Source: an uncultured Acidimicrobiaceae bacterium (GTDB lineage Bacteria; Actinomycetota; Acidimicrobiia; Spongiisociales; SHLN01). From it: a stretch of DNA of 64,000 nt. The stretch lies in NCBI GenBank assembly GCA_947259275.1, contig CAMYMH010000004.1:30270-94269 (forward strand). Reading direction: 5' to 3'. Positions 1 to 9,186 of this stretch are shown here, one piece after another; position 1 is the first letter of the stretch, and each line of letters starts with the position of its first letter. The position numbers and the translations under genes are program-made. Below the pieces are notes generated by a model. That model was not told where the DNA came from and did not search any database. It saw nothing but the letters and a program-made list of their open reading frames with translations.

Positions 1-1288
1 TCTTGGCCAGCAGGCTACGCGCCTCGCCAACTACATACATGGATCCGGTGACGAGAACTGCGCCGTCCTCGCTGGCGGCCTCGAGGGCGGCTCGTACCCC
101 ATCGGTGACGGTGCCCGATTGGTGGACGGTCCGGTCGGGCATGGCCGCGGTGGCGGCCGCCGCCACCTGCGCGGCCGGGATGCCGCGCTCACTGGGCGCG
201 GTAACCGCGAAGATCTCCCCCGTGACCGCGTCGAGCGCGCCGACCAGCTCTTCAAGCTTCTTGTCTCCCAGTGCCCCCAAGACCACCTTCCACAGGAAAG
301 GCGGGAACTCCTCGTCGAGGGCGGAGGCGCCGGCCGCCATCGATTCGGGAGTGTGGGCGCCGTCGAGCACCACCAGCGGCCGATGCCCGACCACCTCGAG
401 CCGGCCCGGTAGCGTTAGGTTTGCCAACCCCTCGCGTACCGCATCGGGGTCGAGCGCCCGCCCGAGCAGCTCTTCGGTGGCGGCGATGGCTATGGCCGTG
501 TTTTGTAGCTGATGCCGCCCGTGGATGGGCATGTGGATCTCGTCGTACTGCTCGTACACACCGTCGACAGTGATGTCCCAGCCACCAACCGCCTGCACCT
601 CCTCAGAAAGACGGAAGTCGCGCCCGTAGACGAGATAAGGCGCCCCGAGGTCGGCCGCCCGGGCCGCCGCCACAGCCTCCGCGGCCGGCGGCAGCTGACC
701 GGTGACGAGGCTTCCGCCCGGTTTGAGGATGGCGGCCTTCTCGGCGGCGATTTCCTCGAGGGAATCGCCCAAATACTCGGTGTGCTCGAGCGCAACCGAG
801 GTCACAACCGCCACGGCTGATTCCACGACATTGGTGGCATCCAACCGGCCCCCCAACCCCACCTCGATGACCCCGAGGTCGACCGCTCGGTCCGCGAACC
901 AGGAGAATCCAACCGCGGTGACGAATTCGAAGTAGGTCAGGCGACGCTCCGGATCGTCGTCGACCAGCGAGTCGAAAGCCCGGGTGTCGGCAACGGCTTG
1001 GGCAAACTCATCGGGAGCCGCCTGCTGGTTGTTGTAGGAGAGGCGCTCCTCGACCGCCTCGAGGTGCGGGCTCGTGTAGGTGCCGACCGACAGGCCGTGG
1101 GCGGCGGCCAACATCGTGATCATTCGTGCGGTCGAGGTCTTGCCTTTGCTACCCGTCACGTGGATAACCGGGTATGTCAGATGCGGGTTTCCCATCAACT
1201 CGAGCAAGCTTTGAATCTGGGCGAGGCCCGGCCGAATGCCGCGCCCGGCGTGATAGTCGAGATAGGCGACTGCTTCCCGGTAGGTCAC
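1..1288 (-). CDS. folC: Folylpolyglutamate synthase / dihydrofolate synthase, 3' end missing
   Basis: Mur-ligase-family enzyme that adds glutamate to folates in the cytoplasm. Read from the minus strand, the GTG at 1288 gives VTYREAVAYLD, a typical FolC N-terminus. It is followed by the P-loop GSKGKTS (family norm GTNGKxS) and the YTSPHL folate-site motif. About 429 residues are visible before the left edge cuts the gene in its last segment (VTGSMYVVGEARSLLAK), so few residues are missing. The GTG overlaps the valS stop as GTGA, so the two genes are translationally coupled, as in many Actinomycetota. The Lys in place of the usual Asn in the P-loop is unusual; otherwise the assignment is firm. 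Confidence 0.93.
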   Translation of the reverse strand, partial: MTYREAVAYLDYHAGRGIRPGLAQIQSLLELMGNPHLTYPVIHVTGSKGKTSTARMITMLAAAHGLSVGTYTSPHLEAVEERLSYNNQQAAPDEFAQAVADTRAFDSLVDDDPERRLTYFEFVTAVGFSWFADRAVDLGVIEVGLGGRLDATNVVESAVAVVTSVALEHTEYLGDSLEEIAAEKAAILKPGGSLVTGQLPPAAEAVAAARAADLGAPYLVYGRDFRLSEEVQAVGGWDITVDGVYEQYDEIHMPIHGRHQLQNTAIAIAATEELLGRALDPDAVREGLANLTLPGRLEVVGHRPLVVLDGAHTPESMAAGASALDEEFPPFLWKVVLGALGDKKLEELVGALDAVTGEIFAVTAPSERGIPAAQVAAAATAAMPDRTVHQSGTVTDGVRAALEAASEDGAVLVTGSMYVVGEARSLLAK

Positions 1289-3885
1289 AAGTCTCCCAAC
1301 TCATCGACCTGGGCTCGCAACTTGGCGACGGTGGCTTCGGCTTCGGCCCGTTTCTGTTCTTCCTTGGCGACAATGTTGGCCGGTGCCCGATCGCGGAAAC
1401 TCGGATTCGACAGCTTGCGGTCGGCGAGCAGGAAGTCCTGTTCGGCGGCCTCCAGGGCCCGCCGCAGGCGAGCTTTTTCGGCGTCGAGGTCGACGACACC
1501 ATCGAGCGGCAGGAATCCCTGAACGCTGCCGGCTACCACCCGCGTGTACCCGTCGGATTCCGGTGCGGAACCGAATTCGGTGGTGGTCGCCACCAGCGAT
1601 TGCAGCTGGCGCTCCCACCATGGTTCGGCGACTGAGCCCGGATCGACAATCAAGAGTTGCAGAGGCCGGCGGGGTGACAGCTGATGGGAAGAGCGGAAGC
1701 GGCGAATGCCCACGACCAGCTCCTGGAACACCTCGATCGAGCGCGGTGGGCTGATGGTTGGAGGGTCGGGCCAAGTGCTCCCCGCCAGGAGGCCATCGCC
1801 CACGGTCTCCTTCCACAGCTCCTCGGTCAGGTAAGGGATGGCCGGGTGAAACAGCTTGAGCAGGTCACGCAGGACGATCCCGAGGGTCTGCCGGGTCTCG
1901 GCCGCCGAGTCATCGTCCTCCAGCGCGGCTTTCGACAGTTCGAGATACCAGTCGAACACCTCGGACCAGGCGAAGTTGTAGAGCAGGCCGTATGCGTCAC
2001 TGAAGCGGTAGTCGTCCGAAAGCTGGTCGAAGCGAACCACCACGTCCGCCAGGCGCGAGAGAATCCAGGCCGCTTCCGGGCCGGGGTTCGCCGGATAGCC
2101 ACCGTCGGCGGGAACGCGGCCGGATTCGACGTGCCCGAGCACGAAGCGGGTTGCGTTCCACAGCTTGTTTCCGAACTTACGAGCTCCCTCCACCCATTCC
2201 ATATCAAACGGCACGTCCTGGCCAGGGGCGGCCGCCTGCACGATGGCCAGCCGGAGGGGGTCGGCCCCGTGCGACTCGATGACGTCGAGTGGATCGATGG
2301 CATTGCCGAGGGACTTGGACATCTTGCGACCGTCGGGGGTGCGCACCAGACCGTGGATGACCACGTCGGCGAAGGGCGCCTCGCCCATGAACTCGAGGCC
2401 CATCTTGAGCATGCGGGCAACCCAGAAATAGATGATGTCAAAGCCGGTGACCAGGACTGCGTTGGGGTAGAAGGTTTCGAGATCGGGGGTCTTCTCCGGC
2501 CAGCCCAGGGTGCTGAACGGCCACAGCGCCGATGAGAACCAGGTATCGAGGACGTCTTCGTCTTGACGCAGATCGGTACTCGCACAAGCCGGGCAGGCAG
2601 TGGGATCCTCCCGCGCCACAATCACCTCATCGCAATCGGCGCAGTACCACGCCGGAATCCGGTGTCCCCACCAGATCTGGCGACTGACACACCAGTCGCG
2701 CAGGTTCTCCATCCAGTGGAAGTAGCTGTTTTCCCAGCGCGGGGGCACGAAGCGGGTCCGGCCGTCCCGCACCGCCTCGATGGCGGGCGTGACGAGCGGA
2801 CCGACCCGTACGAACCATTGCAGCGACAGATACGGCTCGACGACGGTGTTGCACCGATAGCAGTGACCTACCGAGTGAGCCCGGTCCTCGATGTGATCGA
2901 CGTGTCCCCCGGCCGCCAGCGCTTCCTTGACGGCGCGGCGAGCCGCCAACCGGTCGAGGCCGGCGAACTCGCCCCCGTTCTCATTGACCTCCGCCTCAAC
3001 CGTGAAGATATTGATCGCCTCGAGCCCGTGCCGGTTCCCAATCTCGAAGTCATTCGGGTCGTGGGCGGGTGTGACCTTGACCGCTCCGGTGCCGAACTCG
3101 GGGTCGACCCCGTCGTCGGCCACCACCGGGATCTCACGATTCATGAGTGGGAGCATCACGGTTTTGCCAACCACGTTGGCGTAGCGGTCGTCATCGGGAT
3201 GCACGGCCACGCCGGTGTCGCCCAACATGGTCTCGGCTCTGGTGGTGGCGACGGAGATGTGACCCGATCCGTCGGTGAACGGGTAGTTGATGTAGACGAG
3301 TTCGCCGGCGGTGTCCTCGTACTCGACCTCGATGTCGGAGAGAGCAGTGTGGTCCTGCGGACACCAGTTGATGATGCGGTTCCCGCGGTAGATGAGGTCC
3401 TTCTCATAGAGGCGCACGAAGACTTCCCTGACTGCCTTCGACAGGCCATCGTCCATGGTGAACCGCTCCCGGCTCCAGTCGACCGAGTTGCCCAGCTGGC
3501 GCATCTGTTCGGTGATCCTGCCCCCCGACTGCACCTTCCAGGTCCACACTTGGTCGACGAACCCCTGCCGGCCGAGATCGTGACGAGTCAGGCCTTCGCG
3601 TCCCAGCTCGCGTTCGACCACATTCTGGGTGGCGATCCCGGCGTGATCCATGCCGGGCAGCCACAGGACCTTGAAGCCCTGCATTCGCTTGCGACGAATG
3701 ATGACGTCGTGAATGACGTGGTTGAGGGCGTGGCCCATGTGAAGAACCCCGGTGACGTTGGGCGGCGGTAGCACGATGCAAAACGGCTCACCGTCAGGGC
3801 TGTGCTCGGGCGCGAACACACCCGACTTCTCCCAGATGTCGTACCAATCGGCCTCGACTGCGGCCGGGTCGTAGGTGGGGTTCAT
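1285..3885 (-). CDS. valS: Valyl-tRNA synthetase
   Basis: Class I aminoacyl-tRNA synthetase that charges tRNA-Val. The protein has 866 residues from the ATG at 3885 (MNPTYDPAAVEADWYDIW). The open frame continues about 250 bases further upstream, but only through the low-complexity 7-bp repeat, so that extension is rejected. Visible motifs are HMGH (HIGH class) near residue 45, a long editing insertion, zinc-type CxxC pairs, KMSKS near residue 520, the anticodon-binding domain, and the C-terminal coiled-coil arm typical of ValS. It lies downstream of tig-clpP-clpX on the same strand but is separated from clpX by two opposing small genes, so it has its own promoter in 3886-4304. Confidence 0.97.
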   Translation of the reverse strand: MNPTYDPAAVEADWYDIWEKSGVFAPEHSPDGEPFCIVLPPPNVTGVLHMGHALNHVIHDVIIRRKRMQGFKVLWLPGMDHAGIATQNVVERELGREGLTRHDLGRQGFVDQVWTWKVQSGGRITEQMRQLGNSVDWSRERFTMDDGLSKAVREVFVRLYEKDLIYRGNRIINWCPQDHTALSDIEVEYEDTAGELVYINYPFTDGSGHISVATTRAETMLGDTGVAVHPDDDRYANVVGKTVMLPLMNREIPVVADDGVDPEFGTGAVKVTPAHDPNDFEIGNRHGLEAINIFTVEAEVNENGGEFAGLDRLAARRAVKEALAAGGHVDHIEDRAHSVGHCYRCNTVVEPYLSLQWFVRVGPLVTPAIEAVRDGRTRFVPPRWENSYFHWMENLRDWCVSRQIWWGHRIPAWYCADCDEVIVAREDPTACPACASTDLRQDEDVLDTWFSSALWPFSTLGWPEKTPDLETFYPNAVLVTGFDIIYFWVARMLKMGLEFMGEAPFADVVIHGLVRTPDGRKMSKSLGNAIDPLDVIESHGADPLRLAIVQAAAPGQDVPFDMEWVEGARKFGNKLWNATRFVLGHVESGRVPADGGYPANPGPEAAWILSRLADVVVRFDQLSDDYRFSDAYGLLYNFAWSEVFDWYLELSKAALEDDDSAAETRQTLGIVLRDLLKLFHPAIPYLTEELWKETVGDGLLAGSTWPDPPTISPPRSIEVFQELVVGIRRFRSSHQLSPRRPLQLLIVDPGSVAEPWWERQLQSLVATTTEFGSAPESDGYTRVVAGSVQGFLPLDGVVDLDAEKARLRRALEAAEQDFLLADRKLSNPSFRDRAPANIVAKEEQKRAEAEATVAKLRAQVDELGDL

Positions 3886-3934
3886 CGCGCGATGATAGGT
3901 ACCCGCGGTCGGGTTCAGGGCTGGAGGCGTCAGG

Positions 3935-4041
3935 CCAAGACCCAAGACCCGAGACCCAAGACCCAAGATCCAAGCCCCAGGACCCGAGCCAGAATCCGTC
4001 GCCATCTGGCCTAGGACTCGGGACCTGGGTCTCGGGACTCG
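3935..4041. repeat. Heptameric tandem repeat with inverted second arm
   Basis: Left arm 3935-3990 is eight tandem units of consensus CCAAGAC with scattered substitutions. Right arm 4012-4041 is about four units of the reverse complement (GGGTCTC/GGGACTC class). The segment 3948-3957 can pair with 4027-4036 over 10 bp, so the locus can fold into a hairpin. It lies wholly between divergent genes. It belongs to the same family of period-7 arrays as 8973-9014. Confidence 0.85.
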
Positions 4042-4052
4042 CAACGCGAAAA

Positions 4053-4076
4053 CACTCCCCGATGCCTTAGGGAGTG
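4053..4076. terminator. Short bidirectional hairpin with T-runs
   Basis: CACTCCC (4053-4059) and GGGAGTG (4070-4076) form a 7-bp stem with a 10-nt loop. It is followed by CTTTCG on the plus strand and TTTTCG on the minus strand. It sits in the valS leader, not after a gene, so it could be an attenuator or an insulating terminator. Its role is not shown by the sequence. Confidence 0.4.
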
Positions 4077-4146
4077 CTTTCGTCCGTTCCGCCCGCTGTA
4101 TTGGAGGTAATTGCTTCCCGCTCAAACCTTCTACCAATACGATACG

Positions 4147-4161
4147 ACCACAGAGAGTGGT
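4147..4161. promoter_or_regulatory. 15-bp inverted repeat ACCAC-N5-GTGGT, copy 1
   Basis: ACCACAGAGAGTGGT is an interrupted palindrome (5-bp arms, 5-bp centre). A copy with one base changed occurs at 58787-58801 upstream of the FtsH-like gene, and flanking bases are also similar. Placement just downstream of a possible -10 (TACGAT, 4138-4143) fits an operator or a leader hairpin. No known regulator is assigned. Confidence 0.4.
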
Positions 4162-4304
4162 TGTCCGGCCATAACTGAGTCATAGGCTCCGCCACCCCGG
4201 GGACTAGTCCCAGACGCGAGGTTTCTCACCAGGGGGGGCCGTTGGTCCCTGTTCCGACCGGGCGCTGAGACGCATGGTGGGGTTGGACGAGTTGGAGGTG
4301 TCCC

Positions 4305-5057
4305 ATGCGAGTTCGTCACCTGCGTCGGGTAATGGCCTTTGCCGGCGCGGTCGCCTTGCTGTCGTCGCTGGCGCTGCCGGCGGTCGGCCAGTCATTGTCC
4401 GGCGGCTGCGACGCGACCGTAAGCGGTCGGTCGCCCGAATCGATGACGAAATCCGACCCGCTGCTGATAGATCCAGACATCCCGATCGCGGTGACCGGAT
4501 CGGTCCCGGCGGCGGGTCTGGCGCTCCCCGACAATCAGGCAACCAGCGAGCTCGATATCTACCTCTACACGTTCGGCGTTCCGGTCCCGGTCGACAACCG
4601 GAGCGAGACCGGCCACAGTTGGGGAGGTACCGTCGACGTGCCATCGTGGCTATCGAGCCTCGCTTCCGGCCTGTACAAAGTCGAAGCAAAAGCGACCGGT
4701 AATCCGGGCTGGGCCTGTCAGGCCGACGGCTACGTCAAGCTCGGTGACAGCGGATTCACGGCGGCGGCGGCGGTCGGCGCGGTCGTTCTCGCCGCCGGCG
4801 TCGGGGCCGCCGTGACGAGCGCCAAACCGGTCGGCGGCGGACCGCGACCCGAGACTCCGTCGGACATCGACCCCAACGCTCCACCAGGCGTGACGCCAAA
4901 GGATCCACCAGAGCAGCAAGGCCGCTTGGGTGGCAAGCAAGGACGCCCCCTGGGTGGCGCCGGCATCGACACGTCGGCGGCGCTGCAGGCCAACCTTGGG
5001 TTGCTGTTGGGTCTCCTGCTGCTTTTTGTCGCCGCACTAGTCGGCCTCGGGACCTGA
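4305..5057 (+). CDS. Predicted exported membrane-anchored protein, unknown function
   Basis: 250 residues with a GGAGGTG ribosome site ahead of the ATG. A signal peptide (about residues 1-29, ending LALPAVGQ) is followed by an extracellular domain to about 148 with Cys35 and Cys138. A hydrophobic Ala/Gly/Val segment follows at about 152-172, then a Pro/Gly-rich linker, and a final membrane helix (LGLLLGLLLLFVAALVGL) forms the C-terminus. I do not recognise the family. A 64-residue membrane protein starts 13 bp downstream, so the two are probably one operon acting at the envelope. It is transcribed divergently from valS. Confidence 0.8.
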   Translation: MRVRHLRRVMAFAGAVALLSSLALPAVGQSLSGGCDATVSGRSPESMTKSDPLLIDPDIPIAVTGSVPAAGLALPDNQATSELDIYLYTFGVPVPVDNRSETGHSWGGTVDVPSWLSSLASGLYKVEAKATGNPGWACQADGYVKLGDSGFTAAAAVGAVVLAAGVGAAVTSAKPVGGGPRPETPSDIDPNAPPGVTPKDPPEQQGRLGGKQGRPLGGAGIDTSAALQANLGLLLGLLLLFVAALVGLGT

Positions 5058-5070
5058 AAGGAATCAACCA

Positions 5071-5265
5071 ATGAATCGAATATGGCAGCATGGAAGGCCG
5101 ATCAGAGGATTCTTCGGGGGGCTGCTCATCGGGTTCGGCGGTCTGCTCATCCTCCACCAGTTCGGACTCATCGTCCTGGAAATGCCGCTGGTTATCGTCA
5201 TACCGTTACTGATGGCCATCGCCGGCGCGGTGCGAGGCTGGCTCGGCACACCGTACTTCCAGTAG
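5071..5265 (+). CDS. Small two-helix membrane protein
   Basis: 64 residues starting MNRIWQHGRPIRGFFGG, with two hydrophobic stretches (about 14-33 and 36-55) and a basic N-terminus. An AAGGA ribosome site precedes the ATG, only 13 bp after the upstream stop, which supports a bicistronic unit with the exported protein. No family recognised. It is convergent with clpX. Confidence 0.7.
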   Translation: MNRIWQHGRPIRGFFGGLLIGFGGLLILHQFGLIVLEMPLVIVIPLLMAIAGAVRGWLGTPYFQ

Positions 5266-5381
5266 GCCACCAGCTACCCGCCAGAGCGAGGCCTGTTATT
5301 GACGACTCGAGGCGGCCCGCCGAGCAACGGGAGTCAGGGCATGACCAAACGCACGACCGAGGGTGGTGCCCACCTGGTTCT

Positions 5382-5409
5382 GGCTGAAGGCAGGAGGCTG
5401 GAGGCGGCG
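5382..5409. repeat. Period-7 repeat, GGCTGAA/GGCAGGA/GGCTGGA units
   Basis: Four imperfect heptamers (5382-5388, 5389-5395, 5396-5402, 5403-5409) lie in the convergent gap between the small membrane gene and clpX, just before the clpX stop. The array is short, so membership in the heptamer family is less certain here than elsewhere. Confidence 0.5.
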
Positions 5410-5425
5410 GCGCCGGAGGCGTTGC

Positions 5426-6694
5426 TTACGCGCTGCGCTCGACTTCGCTCGGGTCGATGGGCTTGACCGGGACGAGGGTGGGATTGACCCTCTGAGCAAC
5501 CACGTCTTCGTCGATCATCACCTGACCGATGTCATCACGCGACGGGAGGTCATACATGGTGTTGAGGAGCACCTCTTCCATGATGGCCCGCAGGCCGCGG
5601 GCACCGGTGCCGCGCAGTAGTGCCTGATCGGCGATGGCGTCGAGGGCGCCGTCGGTGAAGGTGAGCTCCACTCCGTCCATCTCGAAGAACTTGCCGTACT
5701 GGCGGACGAGGGCATTCTTCGGCTCCTTGAGGATGCTGATGAGGGAGTCCCGATCGAGATCCGCGACCGTCGCCATCACCGGCAGCCGGCCGATGAACTC
5801 GGGGATGAGCCCGAACTTGATGAGGTCCTCAGGCAAAACCTCGGCCAGCATCTCGTCGCTGCGGTTCTCATCCCGACTGTGGATTTCGGCGGCGAAGCCG
5901 ATTCCCTGCTTGCCGATCCGATTGGCGATGACCTGCTCGAGGCCGGAGAAGGCGCCGCCGCAGATGAAAAGCATGTTGGAGGTGTCGATCTGGATGAACT
6001 CCTGATGAGGGTGCTTGCGCCCGCCCTGGGGTGGCACCGATGCGACGGTTCCCTCGATGATCTTCAGTAGTGCTTGTTGGACGCCCTCGCCGGACACGTC
6101 GCGAGTGATCGACGGGTTCTCAGCCTTGCGGGCTACCTTGTCGATCTCGTCGATGTAGATGATCCCGGTTTCGGCTCGCTTCACATCGAAGTCGGCCGCC
6201 TGCAGGAGCTTCAGGAGGATGTTCTCGACGTCCTCGCCTACGTAGCCGGCTTCGGTGAGGGCGGTGGCATCGGCGATGGCGAACGGCACGTTGAGCTGGC
6301 GAGCCAGCGTCTGGGCGAGCAGGGTCTTGCCGCAGCCGGTCGGGCCGATCATGAGAATGTTTGACTTCTGCAGCTCGACGCCGTCGGTGTCCTTCAGACC
6401 GGCGTTGACCCGCTTATAGTGGTTGTAGACGGCAACCGACAGGACCTTCTTGGCGCGATCTTGGCCGATGACGTAGTCGTCGAGAAACTCGAAGATCTCG
6501 CGGGGCTTGGGCAGTTCGGTCGGAGCTACCTCGGCGGTGCCCCCTAGCTCCTCTTCGATGATCTCATTGCACAGGTCGATGCACTCATCGCAGATGTAGA
6601 CCCCGGGCCCGGCGATGAGCTTCTTGACCTGCTTCTGTGACTTGCCGCAGAAGCTGCACTTGAGCAGCTCCGAGCCGTCGCTGAACTTTGCCAC
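5426..6694 (-). CDS. clpX: ATP-dependent Clp protease ATP-binding subunit ClpX
   Basis: AAA+ unfoldase that recognises tagged substrates, including tmRNA-tagged proteins, and feeds them to ClpP. 422 residues, the normal length. The N-terminal C4 zinc domain (CSFC near residue 13, CDEC near 35) precedes Walker A GPTGCGKT, Walker B IIYIDEID and the sensor and GFGA-type regions. The start is GTG at 6694, directly abutting the clpP stop (TAAGTG) with GGGAG upstream, so translation is coupled to clpP. Together with ssrA and smpB near 44-46 kb, the window holds much of the trans-translation disposal route. Confidence 0.97.
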   Translation of the reverse strand: MAKFSDGSELLKCSFCGKSQKQVKKLIAGPGVYICDECIDLCNEIIEEELGGTAEVAPTELPKPREIFEFLDDYVIGQDRAKKVLSVAVYNHYKRVNAGLKDTDGVELQKSNILMIGPTGCGKTLLAQTLARQLNVPFAIADATALTEAGYVGEDVENILLKLLQAADFDVKRAETGIIYIDEIDKVARKAENPSITRDVSGEGVQQALLKIIEGTVASVPPQGGRKHPHQEFIQIDTSNMLFICGGAFSGLEQVIANRIGKQGIGFAAEIHSRDENRSDEMLAEVLPEDLIKFGLIPEFIGRLPVMATVADLDRDSLISILKEPKNALVRQYGKFFEMDGVELTFTDGALDAIADQALLRGTGARGLRAIMEEVLLNTMYDLPSRDDIGQVMIDEDVVAQRVNPTLVPVKPIDPSEVERSA

Positions 6695-7300
6695 TTAACT
6701 CCCTACCGACGCGAGACGCCTTGGCATCAGAACTTCGTCAATCACACCATATCCCTTAGCTTCATCGGCCGTCATCCAGAAGTCACGTTCGGTGTCCTTC
6801 TGGATGGTATCGAGGTCCTGGCCGGTGTGGTCCACGAGGATGTTATTCAACTCGAGCCGAAGACGAACGATTTCCTTGGCTTGGATCTCGATGTCGGTCA
6901 CCTGGCCTTCGACCCCTCCGTGGGGCTGGTGGAGCATGATGCGTGCGTGTGGGAGCGCGAAGCGCTTGCCGGGGGCGCCGGCGGCCATCAGCACCGCGGC
7001 AGCCGAGGCGGCCTGCCCCATGCAGAACGTTGAGACGTCCGGCTTGATGTGCTGGATGGTGTCGTACATTGCGAAGAACGACGAGACCACGCCTCCCGGG
7101 GAGTTGATGTAGAGGGCGATGTCCTTGTCGGGATCCTCGCTCTCCAGGTGCAGGAGCTGGGCCATCACGAGGTTGGCGACGGTGTCGTCGATCGGCGTGC
7201 CCAGGAAGATGATGCGTTCCTTCAGCAACCGGCTGTAGATATCGAACGCCCGCTCTCCCCTGCTCGAGGTCTCAATCACAGTCGGGACTAGGTAACCCAT
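6695..7300 (-). CDS. clpP: ATP-dependent Clp protease proteolytic subunit ClpP
   Basis: Serine protease that forms the barrel of ClpXP. I take the ATG at 7300 ([20 protein letters not shown]), preceded by GAGGAG lying inside the end of tig. This gives 201 residues, the usual size; an upstream in-frame ATG would add an Arg/Pro-rich tail that is only the tig gene read in another frame. The catalytic serine is in GQAAS, the histidine in MLHQPHGG, and the Asp is further on. One base separates it from tig and none from clpX, so the three form an operon. Confidence 0.96.
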   Translation of the reverse strand: MGYLVPTVIETSSRGERAFDIYSRLLKERIIFLGTPIDDTVANLVMAQLLHLESEDPDKDIALYINSPGGVVSSFFAMYDTIQHIKPDVSTFCMGQAASAAAVLMAAGAPGKRFALPHARIMLHQPHGGVEGQVTDIEIQAKEIVRLRLELNNILVDHTGQDLDTIQKDTERDFWMTADEAKGYGVIDEVLMPRRLASVGS

Positions 7301-7301
7301 T

Positions 7302-8675
7302 TCACTCCTCATTCTCACTTGCGGCATCGTCGGCCGACTCGTCGGCCTCGACTTCGGGCGAGCTCTCGGCGAGCGAAAGCTCGTTGCCGTTCTCGTCAAC
7401 CGGAACGGCTGCTTCGACCAGGTGGTCGATGACCTTGTTTCTCAGGATATCACCACTCACGATCTCCACTTGCCCACTGTCTCGAAGGGCCTTTTCGTAC
7501 TCGTCGGGGCTCTCGTCGCTGGAAGCGGCCAAAGCACCCATGGCCTGCTGCAACTCCTCCTCGGTCACTTCAATTCCCGCCGACTCTCCCACCGCGTCCA
7601 ACAGGATGCGAACCGACAGGGAGCGCTCGGCTTGCTGCTTGGCATCGGCCACGAAGTCCTCTTCGGTCTGACCGGTCACCCGCAGGTAATCGGCAAACGG
7701 AATCTCCTGCTCGCCCAGCCGATGCAAGAAACGATGGATCTGAAACTCCATCTCGGCATCGACCAGCGCTGAGGGAAGCTCGACGTCCATATCCTCGATG
7801 AGGTGCTCGAGCACTTTGTCGGCGAATTCGCTCCGGACCGACGCCAACTTGTGCTCGTGCAGACCCGAACGGAGCTCTGCGCGCAGAGCTTCGATGGATT
7901 CAAACTCCGAGACTTCCTCGACCCACTCGTTGGTGACCTCGGGCAACCGTTTGGTCTTGACGCCCTTCACCAGCACCTGGAAGGTCACTTCCTTGCCGCC
8001 GTATTCGCCCATGCCCTCGGGAAGAGTCTCGTTGTACTTGATGATCGAGCCGGCGCTGGCGCCCATCAGCTGGTCGTCGAGGCCCGGCACGAAGCTCTGG
8101 GAGCCGACCGGGTAGGTGAGGTCGTTGGCGGTGAGATCGTCGATCTGAGTGGCGTTGAGGGACGCCGTGAGGTTGATCACGGCGTAATCGCCTTCGGTCA
8201 CCGGATGCTGGACGTCTTCCAGCTCGGCGAACTGGTTGCGCAGCCGGTCGACCTGGTCGTCGATGTCCTCCTCGGCGACATCAGGGGTTGCGACCGCCAC
8301 CTTGCGGCCTTCGTACAGCGGGACGTGGTCGAGGGTGGGCCACAGGGTGATCTTGACATCCACCTCGACTCCCTCTTCGGTGTCCCGCAGGTCCTGCACC
8401 GCCGGGGTGGCTGCCGGGCGCAGGTCGGCTTCGGTGAGCGCGTCCGCCACGATCCCGGGAAGGGCGACGTCGATGGCTTCCGAACGGAGCTTGTCGGCGC
8501 CGAGGGTGGCTTCGACCACCTTGCGAGGCACCTTGCCGGGCCGGAATCCCTTCACCTTCATGTCTTTTGAGAGCCGTTTGGCAGCCTCATCTTTGGCAGA
8601 TTCCAGGGCCGTATTCTCGATCTGAACGGTGACGACCCGCTCGAACGGACCTGCCTCCACGATGTTGGTTTCCAC
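7302..8675 (-). CDS. tig: Trigger factor
   Basis: Ribosome-bound chaperone and peptidyl-prolyl isomerase. 457 residues from the GTG at 8675 ([19 protein letters not shown]). The ribosome-binding signature GFRPGKVP lies near residue 42, then the FKBP-like domain, then the long helical C-terminal arms and an acidic tail. AGGAG lies 4 nt before the GTG. The longer frame to 8774 reads through tRNA-His and is rejected. The start is only 19 bp from the 3' CCA of tRNA-His, so tig is probably cotranscribed with, and released from, a tRNA precursor. Confidence 0.95.
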   Translation of the reverse strand: METNIVEAGPFERVVTVQIENTALESAKDEAAKRLSKDMKVKGFRPGKVPRKVVEATLGADKLRSEAIDVALPGIVADALTEADLRPAATPAVQDLRDTEEGVEVDVKITLWPTLDHVPLYEGRKVAVATPDVAEEDIDDQVDRLRNQFAELEDVQHPVTEGDYAVINLTASLNATQIDDLTANDLTYPVGSQSFVPGLDDQLMGASAGSIIKYNETLPEGMGEYGGKEVTFQVLVKGVKTKRLPEVTNEWVEEVSEFESIEALRAELRSGLHEHKLASVRSEFADKVLEHLIEDMDVELPSALVDAEMEFQIHRFLHRLGEQEIPFADYLRVTGQTEEDFVADAKQQAERSLSVRILLDAVGESAGIEVTEEELQQAMGALAASSDESPDEYEKALRDSGQVEIVSGDILRNKVIDHLVEAAVPVDENGNELSLAESSPEVEADESADDAASENEE

Positions 8676-8694
8676 ATAGCTCCTATTGGTTGAA

Positions 8695-8772
8695 TGGGGT
8701 GGCTGACGGGACTCGAACCCGCGACCTCCGGGACCACAACCCGGCGCTCTAACCAACTGAGCTACAGCCACC
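8695..8772 (-). tRNA. tRNA-His (GTG)
   Basis: Cloverleaf with anticodon loop TTGTGGT. A G at the -1 position pairs with C73 beyond a 7-bp acceptor stem (GTGGCTG/CAGCCAC), the hallmark of tRNA-His. CCA is encoded (8697-8695). It is the last tRNA of a three-tRNA run leading directly into tig. Confidence 0.95.
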
Positions 8773-8789
8773 ACGCCTCGGGAGGCCGG

Positions 8790-8862
8790 CGCCCCCGGAA
8801 GGATTCGAACCTCCGACCAAGAGCTTAGAAGGCTCCTGCTCTGTCCACTGAGCTACGGGGGC
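8790..8862 (-). tRNA. tRNA-Arg (TCT)
   Basis: Acceptor GCCCCCG/CGGGGGC, anticodon loop CTTCTAA, T-loop TTCGAAT, discriminator G. CCA is not encoded. Lies 17 bp upstream of tRNA-His. Confidence 0.94.
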
Positions 8863-8874
8863 AGAACCCTGGCG

Positions 8875-8946
<72 letters not shown>

Positions 8947-8972
8947 GAAGCCAACAGGATAACGCCAGACCG

Positions 8973-9014
8973 CAAGTCCCAAGTCCCAAGACCCGAGACT
9001 CAAGTCCCAAGTCC
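8973..9014. repeat. Heptameric tandem repeat, unit CAAGTCC
   Basis: Six contiguous 7-bp units (CAAGTCC four times, plus CAAGACC and CGAGACT) between the divergent tRNA-Gly and tRNA-Pro genes. The unit is the same sequence family as the arms at 3935-4041. Confidence 0.88.
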
Positions 9015-9060
9015 CTAGCGGCGATGATGCAGGCACATCGCCTGGGGGCCTCTACTCTTC

Positions 9061-9095
9061 TGGCTGGAAGCTGGCAGCTGGGAGCTGGCAGCTCT
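9061..9095. repeat. Heptameric tandem repeat, unit (C/G/A)AGCTGG
   Basis: Five contiguous heptamers ending two bases before tRNA-Pro. The unit sequence differs from the CAAGTCC array 47 bp away, yet the period is the same. The reverse-complement class recurs at 44437-44464. Confidence 0.85.
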
Positions 9096-9096
9096 C

Positions 9097-9170
9097 CGGG
9101 CTGTGGCGCAGTTTGGTAGCGCACTGCGTTTGGGACGCAGGGGTCGCCGGTTCAAATCCGGCCAGCCCGA
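9097..9170 (+). tRNA. tRNA-Pro (TGG)
   Basis: Acceptor CGGGCTG/CAGCCCG, anticodon stem CTGCG/CGCAG around TTTGGGA, T-loop TTCAAAT, discriminator A. CCA is not encoded. It starts two bases after a heptamer array. Confidence 0.94.
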
Positions 9171-9186
9171 CAGTTGACCCGACATT

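Larger units (their letters stand above)
3886..4304. other. Divergent intergenic region between valS and the secreted-protein gene
   Basis: This 419-bp non-coding stretch holds the 7-bp repeat arms, a short hairpin and a palindromic site, listed separately. A perfect 12-bp palindrome, GGGACTAGTCCC, lies at 4200-4211. An AT-richer patch near 4110-4145 (TTGCTT, then TACGAT about 21 bp on) may hold the rightward promoter. I looked for a T-box leader on the valS side and did not find the conserved box. Confidence 0.5.

Noticed and set aside
2563..3771. 402-residue plus-strand frame opposite valS
   Set aside because: It lies antisense to a certain valS gene and has no domain. It is a high-GC shadow frame.
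3935..4041. CRISPR-like repeats
   Set aside because: The repeats are contiguous 7-mers with no spacers and no cas genes are present.
3886..4140. T-box riboswitch upstream of valS
   Set aside because: The conserved T-box sequence is not present on the minus strand, and the hairpin lacks the expected partner.
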